From positions 213,584 to 277,583 of the forward strand of contig JAVBOH010000009.1 in assembly GCA_031550725.1 (NCBI GenBank): a stretch of 64,000 bases of DNA, read 5' to 3'. Below are positions 9,052 to 16,864 of the stretch, one piece after another. Positions within the stretch are counted from its first letter, which is position 1. Each line of letters opens with the position of its first letter. The notes under the pieces are model-generated. The model was not told the DNA's origin. It worked only from the letters and a program-made list of their open reading frames with translations, and did not search any database. The translations under genes and the position numbers were made by a program. The stretch comes from UBA946 sp031550725 (GTDB taxonomy: Bacteria; Bacillota; Clostridia; Oscillospirales; Ruminococcaceae).

Positions 9052-9133
9052 TCCACTGTTATAAAATAAACAATCATTTAACTTTTTAACAACATTATAC
9101 ACATATAAAACCTTAAAAGCCAATTCAAAACTA

Positions 9134-10141
9134 TTAATATTTATATAGTGAAACGTGTTCGAAACCATCAAGCAGTTTATCCAAGTTTTTGAAGGCAATT
9201 TTCGTACCCCTAGCAACACAGCTCATAGGCTCATCAGCAATATTGCATTTAACACCAAGCTGCGTTTGAATAAGCTTGTCAAGTCCGAAAAGCAATGCAC
9301 CGCCGCCAGAAAGATAAATACCATTACTATGAATGTCGCCGACAAGCTCAGGAGGTGTCTTTTCAAAAACAACCTTCATAGCAGCAATCATTTCATTTAT
9401 GCTGTCAATTATAGCCTCATAAATATCATAGTCATTAAGTTCGAGTTTTTCGGGAAGTCCCCTTACAAGATGCCTACCCTTTACAATATATTTACGGCTG
9501 CCATCAGGGTCGAAAAGATTTGTGATAGCAGTTTTAACCATCTCAGCAGTTTTTTCACCTATAAGAATACGATATCTGCTTGAAACATATCGCACAATAG
9601 CTTTGTCAAGCTTATTTCCAGCCATCTTAACAGATGATTTTGCAACAACACCATTCATGGAAATTACAGCAATATCGGTAGTACCGCCACCGATATCAAC
9701 AACCATATTTCCATCTGGTCTTGATATATCAACACCGCAGCCAAGTAGTGCAGCAACAGGTTCTTCTATCAGATATACACGTCTTGCACCGGAAATCTTT
9801 GCAGCCTCAACAACAGCTCTGCTCTCAACATCTGTAATTGAGGATGGTATACACATAACAATATTCGGCATGAATAGCTGTTGTCCTGTTACCTTTTCAA
9901 TGAAAGCGGTTATCATATTTTCGGTCATTTTATGGTCAGAAATAACGCCGTCACTAAGCGGTCTAACCACTGCAATATGGTCAGGAACTCGTCCAACCAT
10001 GCGGTATGCCTCATTTCCAACAGCAATAACCTGATTAGTTTTCTTATTAAACGCTACTATCGATGGCTCATTAAGTACAATCCCTTTGCTTCCCATCGTA
10101 ATTATAACATTGGCAGTACCTAAATCAATACCAATATCCAT
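9134..10141 (-). CDS. MreB/Mbl-family actin-like cell-shape protein
   Basis: Actin-like ATPase that polymerises under the membrane and guides lateral cell-wall synthesis. The phosphate-1 loop IGIDLGTANVIITM starts the protein, IEEPVAALLG and MVVDIGGGTTDIAVISM give phosphate 2, and IYLSGGGALLFGLDKLI the adenosine motif. The 335-residue length fits. The usual mreC-mreD-minC neighbours are missing, which suggests a second paralogue (Mbl or MreBH type) rather than the canonical mreB, so I give no symbol. GAAGGGA precedes the ATG. It lies downstream of comF on the same strand and may be co-transcribed with it. Confidence 0.9.
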   Translation of the reverse strand: MDIGIDLGTANVIITMGSKGIVLNEPSIVAFNKKTNQVIAVGNEAYRMVGRVPDHIAVVRPLSDGVISDHKMTENMITAFIEKVTGQQLFMPNIVMCIPSSITDVESRAVVEAAKISGARRVYLIEEPVAALLGCGVDISRPDGNMVVDIGGGTTDIAVISMNGVVAKSSVKMAGNKLDKAIVRYVSSRYRILIGEKTAEMVKTAITNLFDPDGSRKYIVKGRHLVRGLPEKLELNDYDIYEAIIDSINEMIAAMKVVFEKTPPELVGDIHSNGIYLSGGGALLFGLDKLIQTQLGVKCNIADEPMSCVARGTKIAFKNLDKLLDGFEHVSLYKY

Positions 10142-10222
10142 TTATGACATTCTTCCCTTCAGTTTAAATTATGTTAAACTATATATGTATTTATAAGCCA
10201 AGCTTTGCTATGCTTAGCTTTA

Positions 10223-10882
10223 CTATGCATTTTTTGTTGCCGAAACTGCAATAACAGTCTTTGCACCTTTTTCACGCATAAGCTTTGCACATTCATTCAT
10301 AGTTGCGCCGGTTGTTATAACATCGTCACATATAATGACTGTTTTCCCATCTAAAGTAACGCTATTATTCAAATAAAACATACCCTTAACATTTTCTGCA
10401 CGTTCTTTAGCATTAATGGTATGCTGCTCGGTATCATTATTATTCTTAAACAATATATCATTATTTGTACTTTTACCAAGGCACTTTGCAAGTTCATCAC
10501 AGATAACCTCAGAATGATTAAACCCTATCCTTTTAAGCTTTTTCCTTGTCATAGGCACAGGAATAATATAATCTGCATTATCGTATCCATGCTCATAAAG
10601 CTTTGATGCAAGCTCACTTGCCATAATCCTTACAAATCCTGTTTCAAGATTACTTTTCAAATTCAAGATAGCACGTTTTGACACACCCGAATAAAAAGCG
10701 GCTGTAAAACACACATCAAAATTCATATCCGTGGTATCAAAATCATTATCCGAAACCCACTCGATTTTTTCAAAGCATTCGTCACAGCTAAGTTTATCCC
10801 ACTTGATAAACTTTTGACAAAACGGACACCTATTAGGGAAAAACAAGTCAGTCAAAAAGTCTTTTATTCTATACAAATCCAT
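10223..10882 (-). CDS. comF: ComF family protein
   Basis: Phosphoribosyltransferase-fold protein related to ComFC/GntX, linked to DNA uptake and processing of imported single strands. The N-terminal zinc-finger-like segment has CPFC (about residues 19-22) and CDEC (34-37); the C-terminal PRTase domain carries the PRPP-binding motif VIICDDVITTGATM. The length of 219 residues is normal. Its ATG shares a base with the stop codon of recD2 (TGATG at 10884-10880), so the two are translationally coupled. No comFA partner is adjacent; recD2 takes that place here. Confidence 0.9.
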   Translation of the reverse strand: MDLYRIKDFLTDLFFPNRCPFCQKFIKWDKLSCDECFEKIEWVSDNDFDTTDMNFDVCFTAAFYSGVSKRAILNLKSNLETGFVRIMASELASKLYEHGYDNADYIIPVPMTRKKLKRIGFNHSEVICDELAKCLGKSTNNDILFKNNNDTEQHTINAKERAENVKGMFYLNNSVTLDGKTVIICDDVITTGATMNECAKLMREKGAKTVIAVSATKNA

Positions 10883-13092
10883 CAGACAAGTTCCTTTTCA
10901 AGCAAATCTCTTAAGCAGGTATATCGCAGTGTACGCCTGTTGTTTGCAACCATCTGATAAACAGCTTTCTGTGAACCTACAATTATCAAAAGCTTTTTCG
11001 CTCTTGTAACAGCAGTATAAAGCAGGTTGCGGTAACAAAGCTTTTCAAAACCGCCCAAAAGCGGCAGTATAACAGCATTAAACTCACTGCCCTGACTTTT
11101 ATGTACAGTAATTGCATATGCAAGTTCAAGCTGATCGAGCATATCAAAGGTATATTCACACAACCTGCCCTCAAAGTCAATAACTATCGTGCTTTCCTGT
11201 TTTTGCACCTTTATTATTGTACCAATATCACCGTTAAAAATACCCGTGTTAACTTCTCCGTCCCTCGCCCAAGTTATGTCATAATTATTTTTAATCTGCA
11301 TAACCTTATCATTTTCACGAAAGATATAAAGCATACCTTTGACTTCATTTTTTTTAGGCTCTTGCGGGTTAACAGACTGTTGAATAAGCTTGTTCATCTC
11401 GACAACCCCAAGTGCTCCCTTTCTTGACGGACACAGCACCTGAATATCCTCCGATACCGAATATCCATAAGCATTAGGCAGTCGGTTTTTATATAAATCC
11501 ACAACAGTGGATGATGCATTCATATGGTCAAGACGCTGCATAAAGAAAAAATCATTATCAGTACGGCTCAAATCAGGGTTCTCACCATGTACAATTTTAT
11601 GCGCATTAGTGACAATACAGCTTAGCTGTGCCTGCCTGAAAATTTCAGTCAGATGAACAACAGTAAGCTTACCCGAATCAATCATATCCTTTAAAACATT
11701 TCCTGCGCCAACAGACGGCAGCTGATCGCTGTCCCCAACCATAATAAGCCTGCACGAAAGCTTTAACGCTCTTAACAGTGCTTCGAACAGTAAAGTATCA
11801 ACCATTGACATCTCATCAACAATCATAACATCACAGGAAATTGGGTCTTTTTCATTATGCTTGAATTTCGTCTTGCCCGTATTGTCAAACACAACCTCAA
11901 GCATTCTGTGAATGGTCTTTGCATCATAACCAGTTAGGTCGGAAATTCGTTTTGCTGCCTTTCCTGTCGGTGCAGCAATCATAACCTTCATTCCACGCTG
12001 CTCATATAGCGAAATAATCGCCTTAAGCGTTGTCGTTTTACCTGTACCTGGTCCGCCAGTCATTATAATAAACCCCTGCGACAAGGCAAGTGAAATAGCT
12101 TTACGCTGCAAATCAGCATAAACAATATCCTTAGCCTTTTCTTCTATGTCAATAAGCTTTTTATAGTCATATTCTGTGTCCTTAAAAAAATCATTCATAG
12201 CAGAAAGTCTAGTTGTAATATAGCTTTCTGCCACAAAATATTCCCTTAAAAACACAAAGCTTCTGTCATTTTTATTATGTATAACAAGATTTTCCTCAGC
12301 ACATTCATTATTAAGTGTCAAATCAAACTTTTCTTCTTGTATAGAGAGCAAGCTAAGAACTGTTGCCTTAAGCCTGTCATAAGGCAAACAAGTATGCCCG
12401 TTATAATTATTTGTCACAAGAACATGGACAATGCCTGCTTTTATGCGGCTTTCACTATCCTGTGGTATTTCTAGCTTTGAAGCAATTACCTCAGCTTTGG
12501 CAAAATCAAGCTCAATAGAGGCATCACAAAGCACATATGGATTTTCCCTGATAACATCAACGGAATACTGCCCCCATCGTTTCCATGCACTGACTGCAAC
12601 GGACGGAAGTATACCAAACTGTGTCAGAAAAATCATCAAGGCACGTATTCCGAATATACGCTTGAACTCCATACCGATTTCTTCTGCTTTTTTAGCTGTA
12701 ATGCCCTTTACCTTTACAAGAACATCTGGCTCATGTTCAATAATATCAAGCGTATCATCACCAAACTGTTCAACAAGACGTTTGGCAAGTGTCGGACCTA
12801 TACCCTTTATTACACCTGATGAAAGATATTTAAGTATAGCAGAGGAAGTCGCAGGCATAGTTCTTTCACAATATACTGCTTTAAACTGCTCACCAAATTT
12901 CGGATGAGTCGTATATTCACCAGTTAAAAGAAGTTCTTCACCCTCCTCAATTGTACCAAGCTCGCCGACAACAGTAACCAAATCAATTCCTGTATCAATA
13001 TCAAGAACAATATAGCCATTATCGGTGTTGCAGAATGTTACACTTTCAACAACACCTTTTAGCTTTATATAATTTTTTTCATCAATAATCAT
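10882..13092 (-). CDS. recD2: RecD2-type 5'-3' DNA helicase
   Basis: SF1B ATP-dependent DNA helicase of the RecBC-independent RecD2 family. N-terminal OB fold and helix-hairpin-helix segments (residues 1-190: IKGIGPTLAKRLVEQFG, VKGITAKKAEEI) precede Walker A GGPGTGKTTT (about residue 345), DEMSMVD (motif II), VGDSDQLPSVGAG (motif III), and the C-terminal UvrD-like YAITVHKSQGSEFNAVILP and YTAVTRAKK motifs. The length of 736 is typical. GAGGG lies 6 bases before the ATG. It is first in an operon with comF, which suggests a role in recombination or transformation as well as repair. Confidence 0.93.
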   Translation of the reverse strand: MIIDEKNYIKLKGVVESVTFCNTDNGYIVLDIDTGIDLVTVVGELGTIEEGEELLLTGEYTTHPKFGEQFKAVYCERTMPATSSAILKYLSSGVIKGIGPTLAKRLVEQFGDDTLDIIEHEPDVLVKVKGITAKKAEEIGMEFKRIFGIRALMIFLTQFGILPSVAVSAWKRWGQYSVDVIRENPYVLCDASIELDFAKAEVIASKLEIPQDSESRIKAGIVHVLVTNNYNGHTCLPYDRLKATVLSLLSIQEEKFDLTLNNECAEENLVIHNKNDRSFVFLREYFVAESYITTRLSAMNDFFKDTEYDYKKLIDIEEKAKDIVYADLQRKAISLALSQGFIIMTGGPGTGKTTTLKAIISLYEQRGMKVMIAAPTGKAAKRISDLTGYDAKTIHRMLEVVFDNTGKTKFKHNEKDPISCDVMIVDEMSMVDTLLFEALLRALKLSCRLIMVGDSDQLPSVGAGNVLKDMIDSGKLTVVHLTEIFRQAQLSCIVTNAHKIVHGENPDLSRTDNDFFFMQRLDHMNASSTVVDLYKNRLPNAYGYSVSEDIQVLCPSRKGALGVVEMNKLIQQSVNPQEPKKNEVKGMLYIFRENDKVMQIKNNYDITWARDGEVNTGIFNGDIGTIIKVQKQESTIVIDFEGRLCEYTFDMLDQLELAYAITVHKSQGSEFNAVILPLLGGFEKLCYRNLLYTAVTRAKKLLIIVGSQKAVYQMVANNRRTLRYTCLRDLLEKELV

Positions 13093-13123
13093 TGTAAACC
13101 CTCAATTTTTCATACATAATGAT

Positions 13124-13152
13124 ATTATATCACTTTTCCCATATATTTTCAA
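13124..13152 (-). promoter_or_regulatory. Promoter of recD2-comF
   Basis: Minus strand TTGAAA (13152-13147), 17 bases, TATAAT (13129-13124), about 32 bases before the recD2 ATG. Confidence 0.7.
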
Positions 13153-13163
13153 GGTTTTACAAA

Positions 13164-13475
13164 TTATATTTTCAAAATTTCATAATCACAATTGCATGAA
13201 TTAAGCATAAGCTTTTTAAATATATCTAGAGTTTCTTTTTTAGCACCGCAGTCAAGCAAAACAACCTCTGCACGAATATCCTGTTCATTTATTTTATAAA
13301 TGAGTTCACGAACAACAAATTCGATATTCTTTGTATCCTCCGTCACAGGAATAATAAGCAATGGCAAAGCAGACCTTATTTTTCGGCGATTTACGCTGTC
13401 AGCTATAACAATCCACGAAATAACAGCAACTCCAATACACATCGTCAACAACGAAATTAATGCATTTTCAAGCAT
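13164..13475 (-). CDS. Small single-span membrane protein, unknown
   Basis: A 103-residue protein starting at the ATG at 13475, chosen because GAGGTG lies just upstream; the longer open frame from 13565 has no ribosome site. One hydrophobic N-terminal segment (about residues 4-25, ALISLLTMCIGVAVISWIVIA) is followed by RRKIRSALPLLIIPVTEDTKNIEFVVRELI and a cysteine-bearing tail (VLLDCGAKKE, NSCNCDYE). The cytosolic part looks like a small alpha/beta unit. I do not recognise the family. Confidence 0.6.
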   Translation of the reverse strand: MLENALISLLTMCIGVAVISWIVIADSVNRRKIRSALPLLIIPVTEDTKNIEFVVRELIYKINEQDIRAEVVLLDCGAKKETLDIFKKLMLNSCNCDYEILKI

Positions 13476-13610
13476 TTTGAACACCTCACACAATATTATT
13501 TGATATATTGTATGAAAAACAAGCAAAAATGTGAAAGATGGTATTTTAACATCAAAATAGTTCATGCATAAAATGATTATGATTACTTTATTGGAGGATA
13601 TAAATTTTAT

Positions 13611-13802
13611 ATGAAAAACGATAGATTATGTGATGAATTTAAACTAGGAGTTGCAGTCAGTTCCCTTTCAGCCCTGATAGCATCAAAGTTTGACAACAAT
13701 GATGAGCTTGCATTAATTGCCGCATTACTTACGCAAACAGGTGACAACCTTGCATCAATTATCGTAAGACGTGATTTATGCGAGCGAAATGAAAATGAAT
13801 AA
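13611..13802 (+). CDS. Small conserved-looking protein, unknown
   Basis: A 63-residue protein, mostly helical, with the segment DELALIAALLTQTGDNLASII preceded by a hydrophobic run (LGVAVSSLSALIAS). It resembles small clostridial proteins of about 60-70 residues with an LxLLAAxxTQxGDxLAxI pattern (possibly DUF6774-like; from memory, not verified). GGAGG at 13593-13597 is 13 bases from the ATG, longer than usual. A strong terminator begins directly at its stop codon, which supports it being a real transcript. Function unknown. Confidence 0.6.
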   Translation: MKNDRLCDEFKLGVAVSSLSALIASKFDNNDELALIAALLTQTGDNLASIIVRRDLCERNENE

Positions 13803-13842
13803 AAACTGCCCGATTTATTATTAAACAAATCGGGCAGTTTTT
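13801..13842. terminator. Bidirectional terminator
   Basis: AAAAACTGCCCGATTT (13801-13816) pairs perfectly with AAATCGGGCAGTTTTT (13827-13842), between the convergent small-protein gene and the DHH gene. Confidence 0.9.
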
Positions 13843-13853
13843 ATTCGTATATA

Positions 13854-14771
13854 TTACTTACAGCCATTTACAAGTTCTTCAAGCATCTTAGGCAGGTCAG
13901 CAGCCATATTTTCATCGCCAAACTGACAAGTACCAACATTATGATGTCCGCCGCCGCCATATTTAAGCATCAGCTTGCCGACATCAAGAGTTGCTGTGCG
14001 GTTAAGTATTGAATATCCAACAGCAGCCGAACATCCAACTCCGCCACGTCCCGAAACTATCCATGCAGAAATATTCTGCTCAGGATAAAGACTGTATATC
14101 AAAAATCTGTTACCGGAATAAATTGGGTCAACCCCTCTTAAATCGGAAATAATAACGTCATTCTCAACATGGGTATGAGCCTTAACCATCTCTATAAATT
14201 TGTCATTCTGCTCACGATAAACCTCAATTCTCTCCACAACATCAGGAAGTGAAAGAATTTCATCGGTATTCATTGTGCGGCAGCAGTCAATAAGCTTTTC
14301 CATTAGTGCATAGTTAGAAATAGTAAAATTTCTCCAGCGTCCAAGTCCTGTACGTGGGTCCATCAGAAATCCAACCAAAATCCACCCTTGCGGATTAAGA
14401 ATTTCCTCACGTGTAAGCTTGCCGCTGTCAACCTTATCAACAGCAACCATCATCTCGTCATAATGACCGAAACGCTCCTTGCCGCCATAATAGTCATAGA
14501 TAATTCTTGCGCATGAGTCAGCAATACGGCTTTCACCTATGTATTTGCCCTCCAGCTTATTTCTTTCAAATTCACTGGAATGATGGTCAAACCAAAGTCC
14601 GCAGCCCTCAACATACGGTACATTAGCCAGACAATCATCCTTGGTAACTTCAACAAGACCATCCTGCAAGTCCTTTGGATGTGCAAATTTCCAATGGTCT
14701 ATAACTCCGACATCCTTTAGCAATGCACCGCACGCAAGTCCGTCAAAATCAGAACGTGTAACAAGTCGCAT
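13854..14771 (-). CDS. DHH-family phosphoesterase
   Basis: Metal-dependent phosphoesterase of the DHH/DHHA1 superfamily, which includes exopolyphosphatases, oligoribonucleases and cyclic-dinucleotide phosphodiesterases. The DHH domain has TRSDFDGLACGALL (residues 5-18) and the signature GLWFDHHSSE (about 58-67); the C-terminal DHHA1 domain ends with KYGGGGHHNVGTCQF. The length of 305 residues matches the exopolyphosphatase-like stand-alone type rather than membrane-bound GdpP. GAGGAG lies upstream of the ATG. It is monocistronic. The substrate cannot be decided from the sequence. Confidence 0.85.
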   Translation of the reverse strand: MRLVTRSDFDGLACGALLKDVGVIDHWKFAHPKDLQDGLVEVTKDDCLANVPYVEGCGLWFDHHSSEFERNKLEGKYIGESRIADSCARIIYDYYGGKERFGHYDEMMVAVDKVDSGKLTREEILNPQGWILVGFLMDPRTGLGRWRNFTISNYALMEKLIDCCRTMNTDEILSLPDVVERIEVYREQNDKFIEMVKAHTHVENDVIISDLRGVDPIYSGNRFLIYSLYPEQNISAWIVSGRGGVGCSAAVGYSILNRTATLDVGKLMLKYGGGGHHNVGTCQFGDENMAADLPKMLEELVNGCK

Positions 14772-14844
14772 TTGGTCAACTCCTCTTAAAAAATATATAT
14801 TAAACCTTTATATACAAAATACTATATAAACAATTATATAAAAC

Positions 14845-14873
14845 ATTATACACCAATTGCTTATTTTTTTCAA
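14845..14873 (-). promoter_or_regulatory. Promoter of the DHH gene
   Basis: Minus strand TTGAAA (14873-14868), 17 bases, TATAAT (14850-14845). Confidence 0.75.
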
Positions 14874-15097
14874 GTATATTTAAAGTATAAATATATAATA
14901 TGTATAAACTTTCAATATTGATTACTTAAATATAGTTATTTAGTACAAATTTACCAGTTATATGTAGATTAAGGTAAATTAATATCGATTAGAATAAGAA
15001 TTGATATTCCACTGAAATTTATTATTCTTGAATGATTTTATCTTTATGAAATTTCATCGCAAAATATTAGCCATTATGTTAAAAAGTGAAAAAACCC

Positions 15098-15126
15098 TTG
15101 CAATTTGTAAAAAAAAAGAGTATAAT
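15098..15126 (+). promoter_or_regulatory. pyrG promoter
   Basis: TTGCAA (15098-15103), 17 bases, TATAAT (15121-15126). The 406-bp gap 14772-15177 holds only this and the divergent DHH promoter. The pyrG leader is about 45 bases and has no terminator hairpin, so the reiterative-transcription attenuation known for Bacillus pyrG is not apparent here. Confidence 0.75.
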
Positions 15127-15177
15127 AAGATGTAATTATTGTTTGAATATTTATTTAAGATGGAGGACTGAAAAACT

Positions 15178-16779
15178 ATGCCGACAAAGTATATTTTCGT
15201 CACCGGAGGAGTTGTTTCCGGTCTTGGCAAGGGTATTACTGCAGCGTCCTTGGGACGACTTTTAAAAGCTCGTGGATACAGAGTTACTATTCAGAAATTT
15301 GACCCGTACATAAATCTTGACCCTGGTACAATGTCACCATATCAGCATGGTGAGGTATTTGTTACTGACGATGGTGCTGAAACTGACCTTGACCTCGGAC
15401 ATTACGAGCGTTTTATCGACGAAAATCTATCCATTAACTCCAGTGTTACTACCGGTAAAATTTACTGGACTGTACTTAACAAAGAGCGCCGTGGCGACTA
15501 CTTAGGCGGCACTGTTCAGGTTATTCCTCATGTTACAAATGAGATAAAGGAAAGGGTTTACCGTGTTGGCAAGGACCCTTCCACTGATATTGTTATAACT
15601 GAAATCGGCGGTACTGTTGGCGATATCGAGTCAACACCTTATCTTGAAGCTATTCGTCAGGTTGTTACAGAAGTTGGCCGTGAAAACGCTATGTACATTC
15701 ATGTAACACTTGTTCCTTATATTGCAGGCTCTGAGGAGCTAAAATCAAAGCCTACACAGCACTCAACAAAGGAACTTTTGTCTATTGGCATTCAGCCTAA
15801 CGTTTTGGTTTGCCGTTCAGAGAAAGAAATTCCTGAGGACATGAAGAAGAAAATCAGTCTTTTCTGTAATGTTCGTCCGCAGGATGTTATCCAAAACCTT
15901 ACTGCTCCATCTCTATATGAAGTACCCCTCTGGCTTGAAAAAGAGGGACTTGCTGATGTTGTTTGTCATCACCTTAACATTGAGGACCGCACTCCTGACC
16001 TTAAGGAATGGACTGAAATGGTTAAGCGCACAAACGCTGCTGAAAAGAAAGTTACAATCGGTCTTGTAGGCAAATATGTTGTACTTCACGATGCATATCT
16101 TTCCGTTGCTGAGGCACTTCGTCACGGCGGTATTACAAACGATGCTGTTGTTGATATTCAGTGGATTAATTCCGAGGAAATAACTGCTGAAACTGCTGAT
16201 GAAATGCTTTCAATGTGTGATGGTATCATTATCCCTGGCGGCTTTGGTGACAGAGGTATTGAGGGTATGGTTGAAGCTGCAAAATATGCTCGTATCAACA
16301 AAGTACCATGCTTTGGTATTTGTCTTGGTATGCAGATTATGGTTATCGAGTATGCTCGTAATGTTCTTGGTCTTATAGATGCTAACTCCAGTGAATTTGG
16401 TGACACTCCATATCCTGTTATCGACCTTATGGACGGACAGAAGGATATCACTGAAAAGGGCGGTACAATGCGCCTTGGTCTTTATCCATGTAAGATTATT
16501 GATGGTACAATTTGTGCTAGGGTTTACAAAGAATCACTCATTTACGACCGTCATCGTCACCGTCTTGAATACAACAACTCTTTCCGTAAGCAGCTTACTG
16601 AAGCTGGACTTCTGATTGCAGGAATTTCACCTGATGAAAGACTTGTTGAAATTGTTGAGGTTAAGGATCATCCTTGGATGATTGGAACACAGTTCCATCC
16701 TGAATTTAAATCAAGACCTAATAAACCACAGAAATTGTTTGAAGACTTTATTAGAGCGGCTGTTGAAAAGTCAATGTAA
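15178..16779 (+). CDS. pyrG: CTP synthase
   Basis: Converts UTP to CTP with glutamine and ATP, the last step of pyrimidine nucleotide synthesis. The N-terminal synthase domain begins KYIFVTGGVVSGLGKGITAASLG (P-loop) and contains DPYINLDPGTMSPYQHGEVFV and the EIGGTVGDIES region. The C-terminal class I glutamine amidotransferase domain (about residues 290-533) has PGGFGDRG, the nucleophile Cys in CFGICLGMQ, and the His-Glu pair in QFHPEF. At 533 residues it is complete. GGAGG is 11 bases before the ATG. It is followed by its own terminator. Confidence 0.98.
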   Translation: MPTKYIFVTGGVVSGLGKGITAASLGRLLKARGYRVTIQKFDPYINLDPGTMSPYQHGEVFVTDDGAETDLDLGHYERFIDENLSINSSVTTGKIYWTVLNKERRGDYLGGTVQVIPHVTNEIKERVYRVGKDPSTDIVITEIGGTVGDIESTPYLEAIRQVVTEVGRENAMYIHVTLVPYIAGSEELKSKPTQHSTKELLSIGIQPNVLVCRSEKEIPEDMKKKISLFCNVRPQDVIQNLTAPSLYEVPLWLEKEGLADVVCHHLNIEDRTPDLKEWTEMVKRTNAAEKKVTIGLVGKYVVLHDAYLSVAEALRHGGITNDAVVDIQWINSEEITAETADEMLSMCDGIIIPGGFGDRGIEGMVEAAKYARINKVPCFGICLGMQIMVIEYARNVLGLIDANSSEFGDTPYPVIDLMDGQKDITEKGGTMRLGLYPCKIIDGTICARVYKESLIYDRHRHRLEYNNSFRKQLTEAGLLIAGISPDERLVEIVEVKDHPWMIGTQFHPEFKSRPNKPQKLFEDFIRAAVEKSM

Positions 16780-16788
16780 ATAATATAA

Positions 16789-16817
16789 GGCTATTGCGAA
16801 AGCGATAGCCTTTTTTT
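16789..16817 (+). terminator. pyrG terminator
   Basis: GGCTATTGC (16789-16797), GAAA tetraloop, GCGATAGCC (16802-16810), then seven T. Confidence 0.92.
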
Positions 16818-16825
16818 GTGGTATT

Positions 16826-16856
16826 GCAAAAAAGCACTGTTGCAAATCGCAACAGT
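16826..16856 (-). terminator. pnp terminator
   Basis: Minus strand ACTGTTGC (16856-16849) pairs with GCAACAGT (16843-16836), followed by GC and a T run. Confidence 0.85.
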
Positions 16857-16864
16857 CCTTAAAC

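Noticed and set aside
13475..13565. A longer version of the small membrane protein starting at 13565
   Set aside because: There is no ribosome site, whereas GAGGTG sits at the right distance from the ATG at 13475.
15126..15177. Attenuator or reiterative-transcription control of pyrG
   Set aside because: The leader is too short and has no terminator hairpin or G run at the start site.
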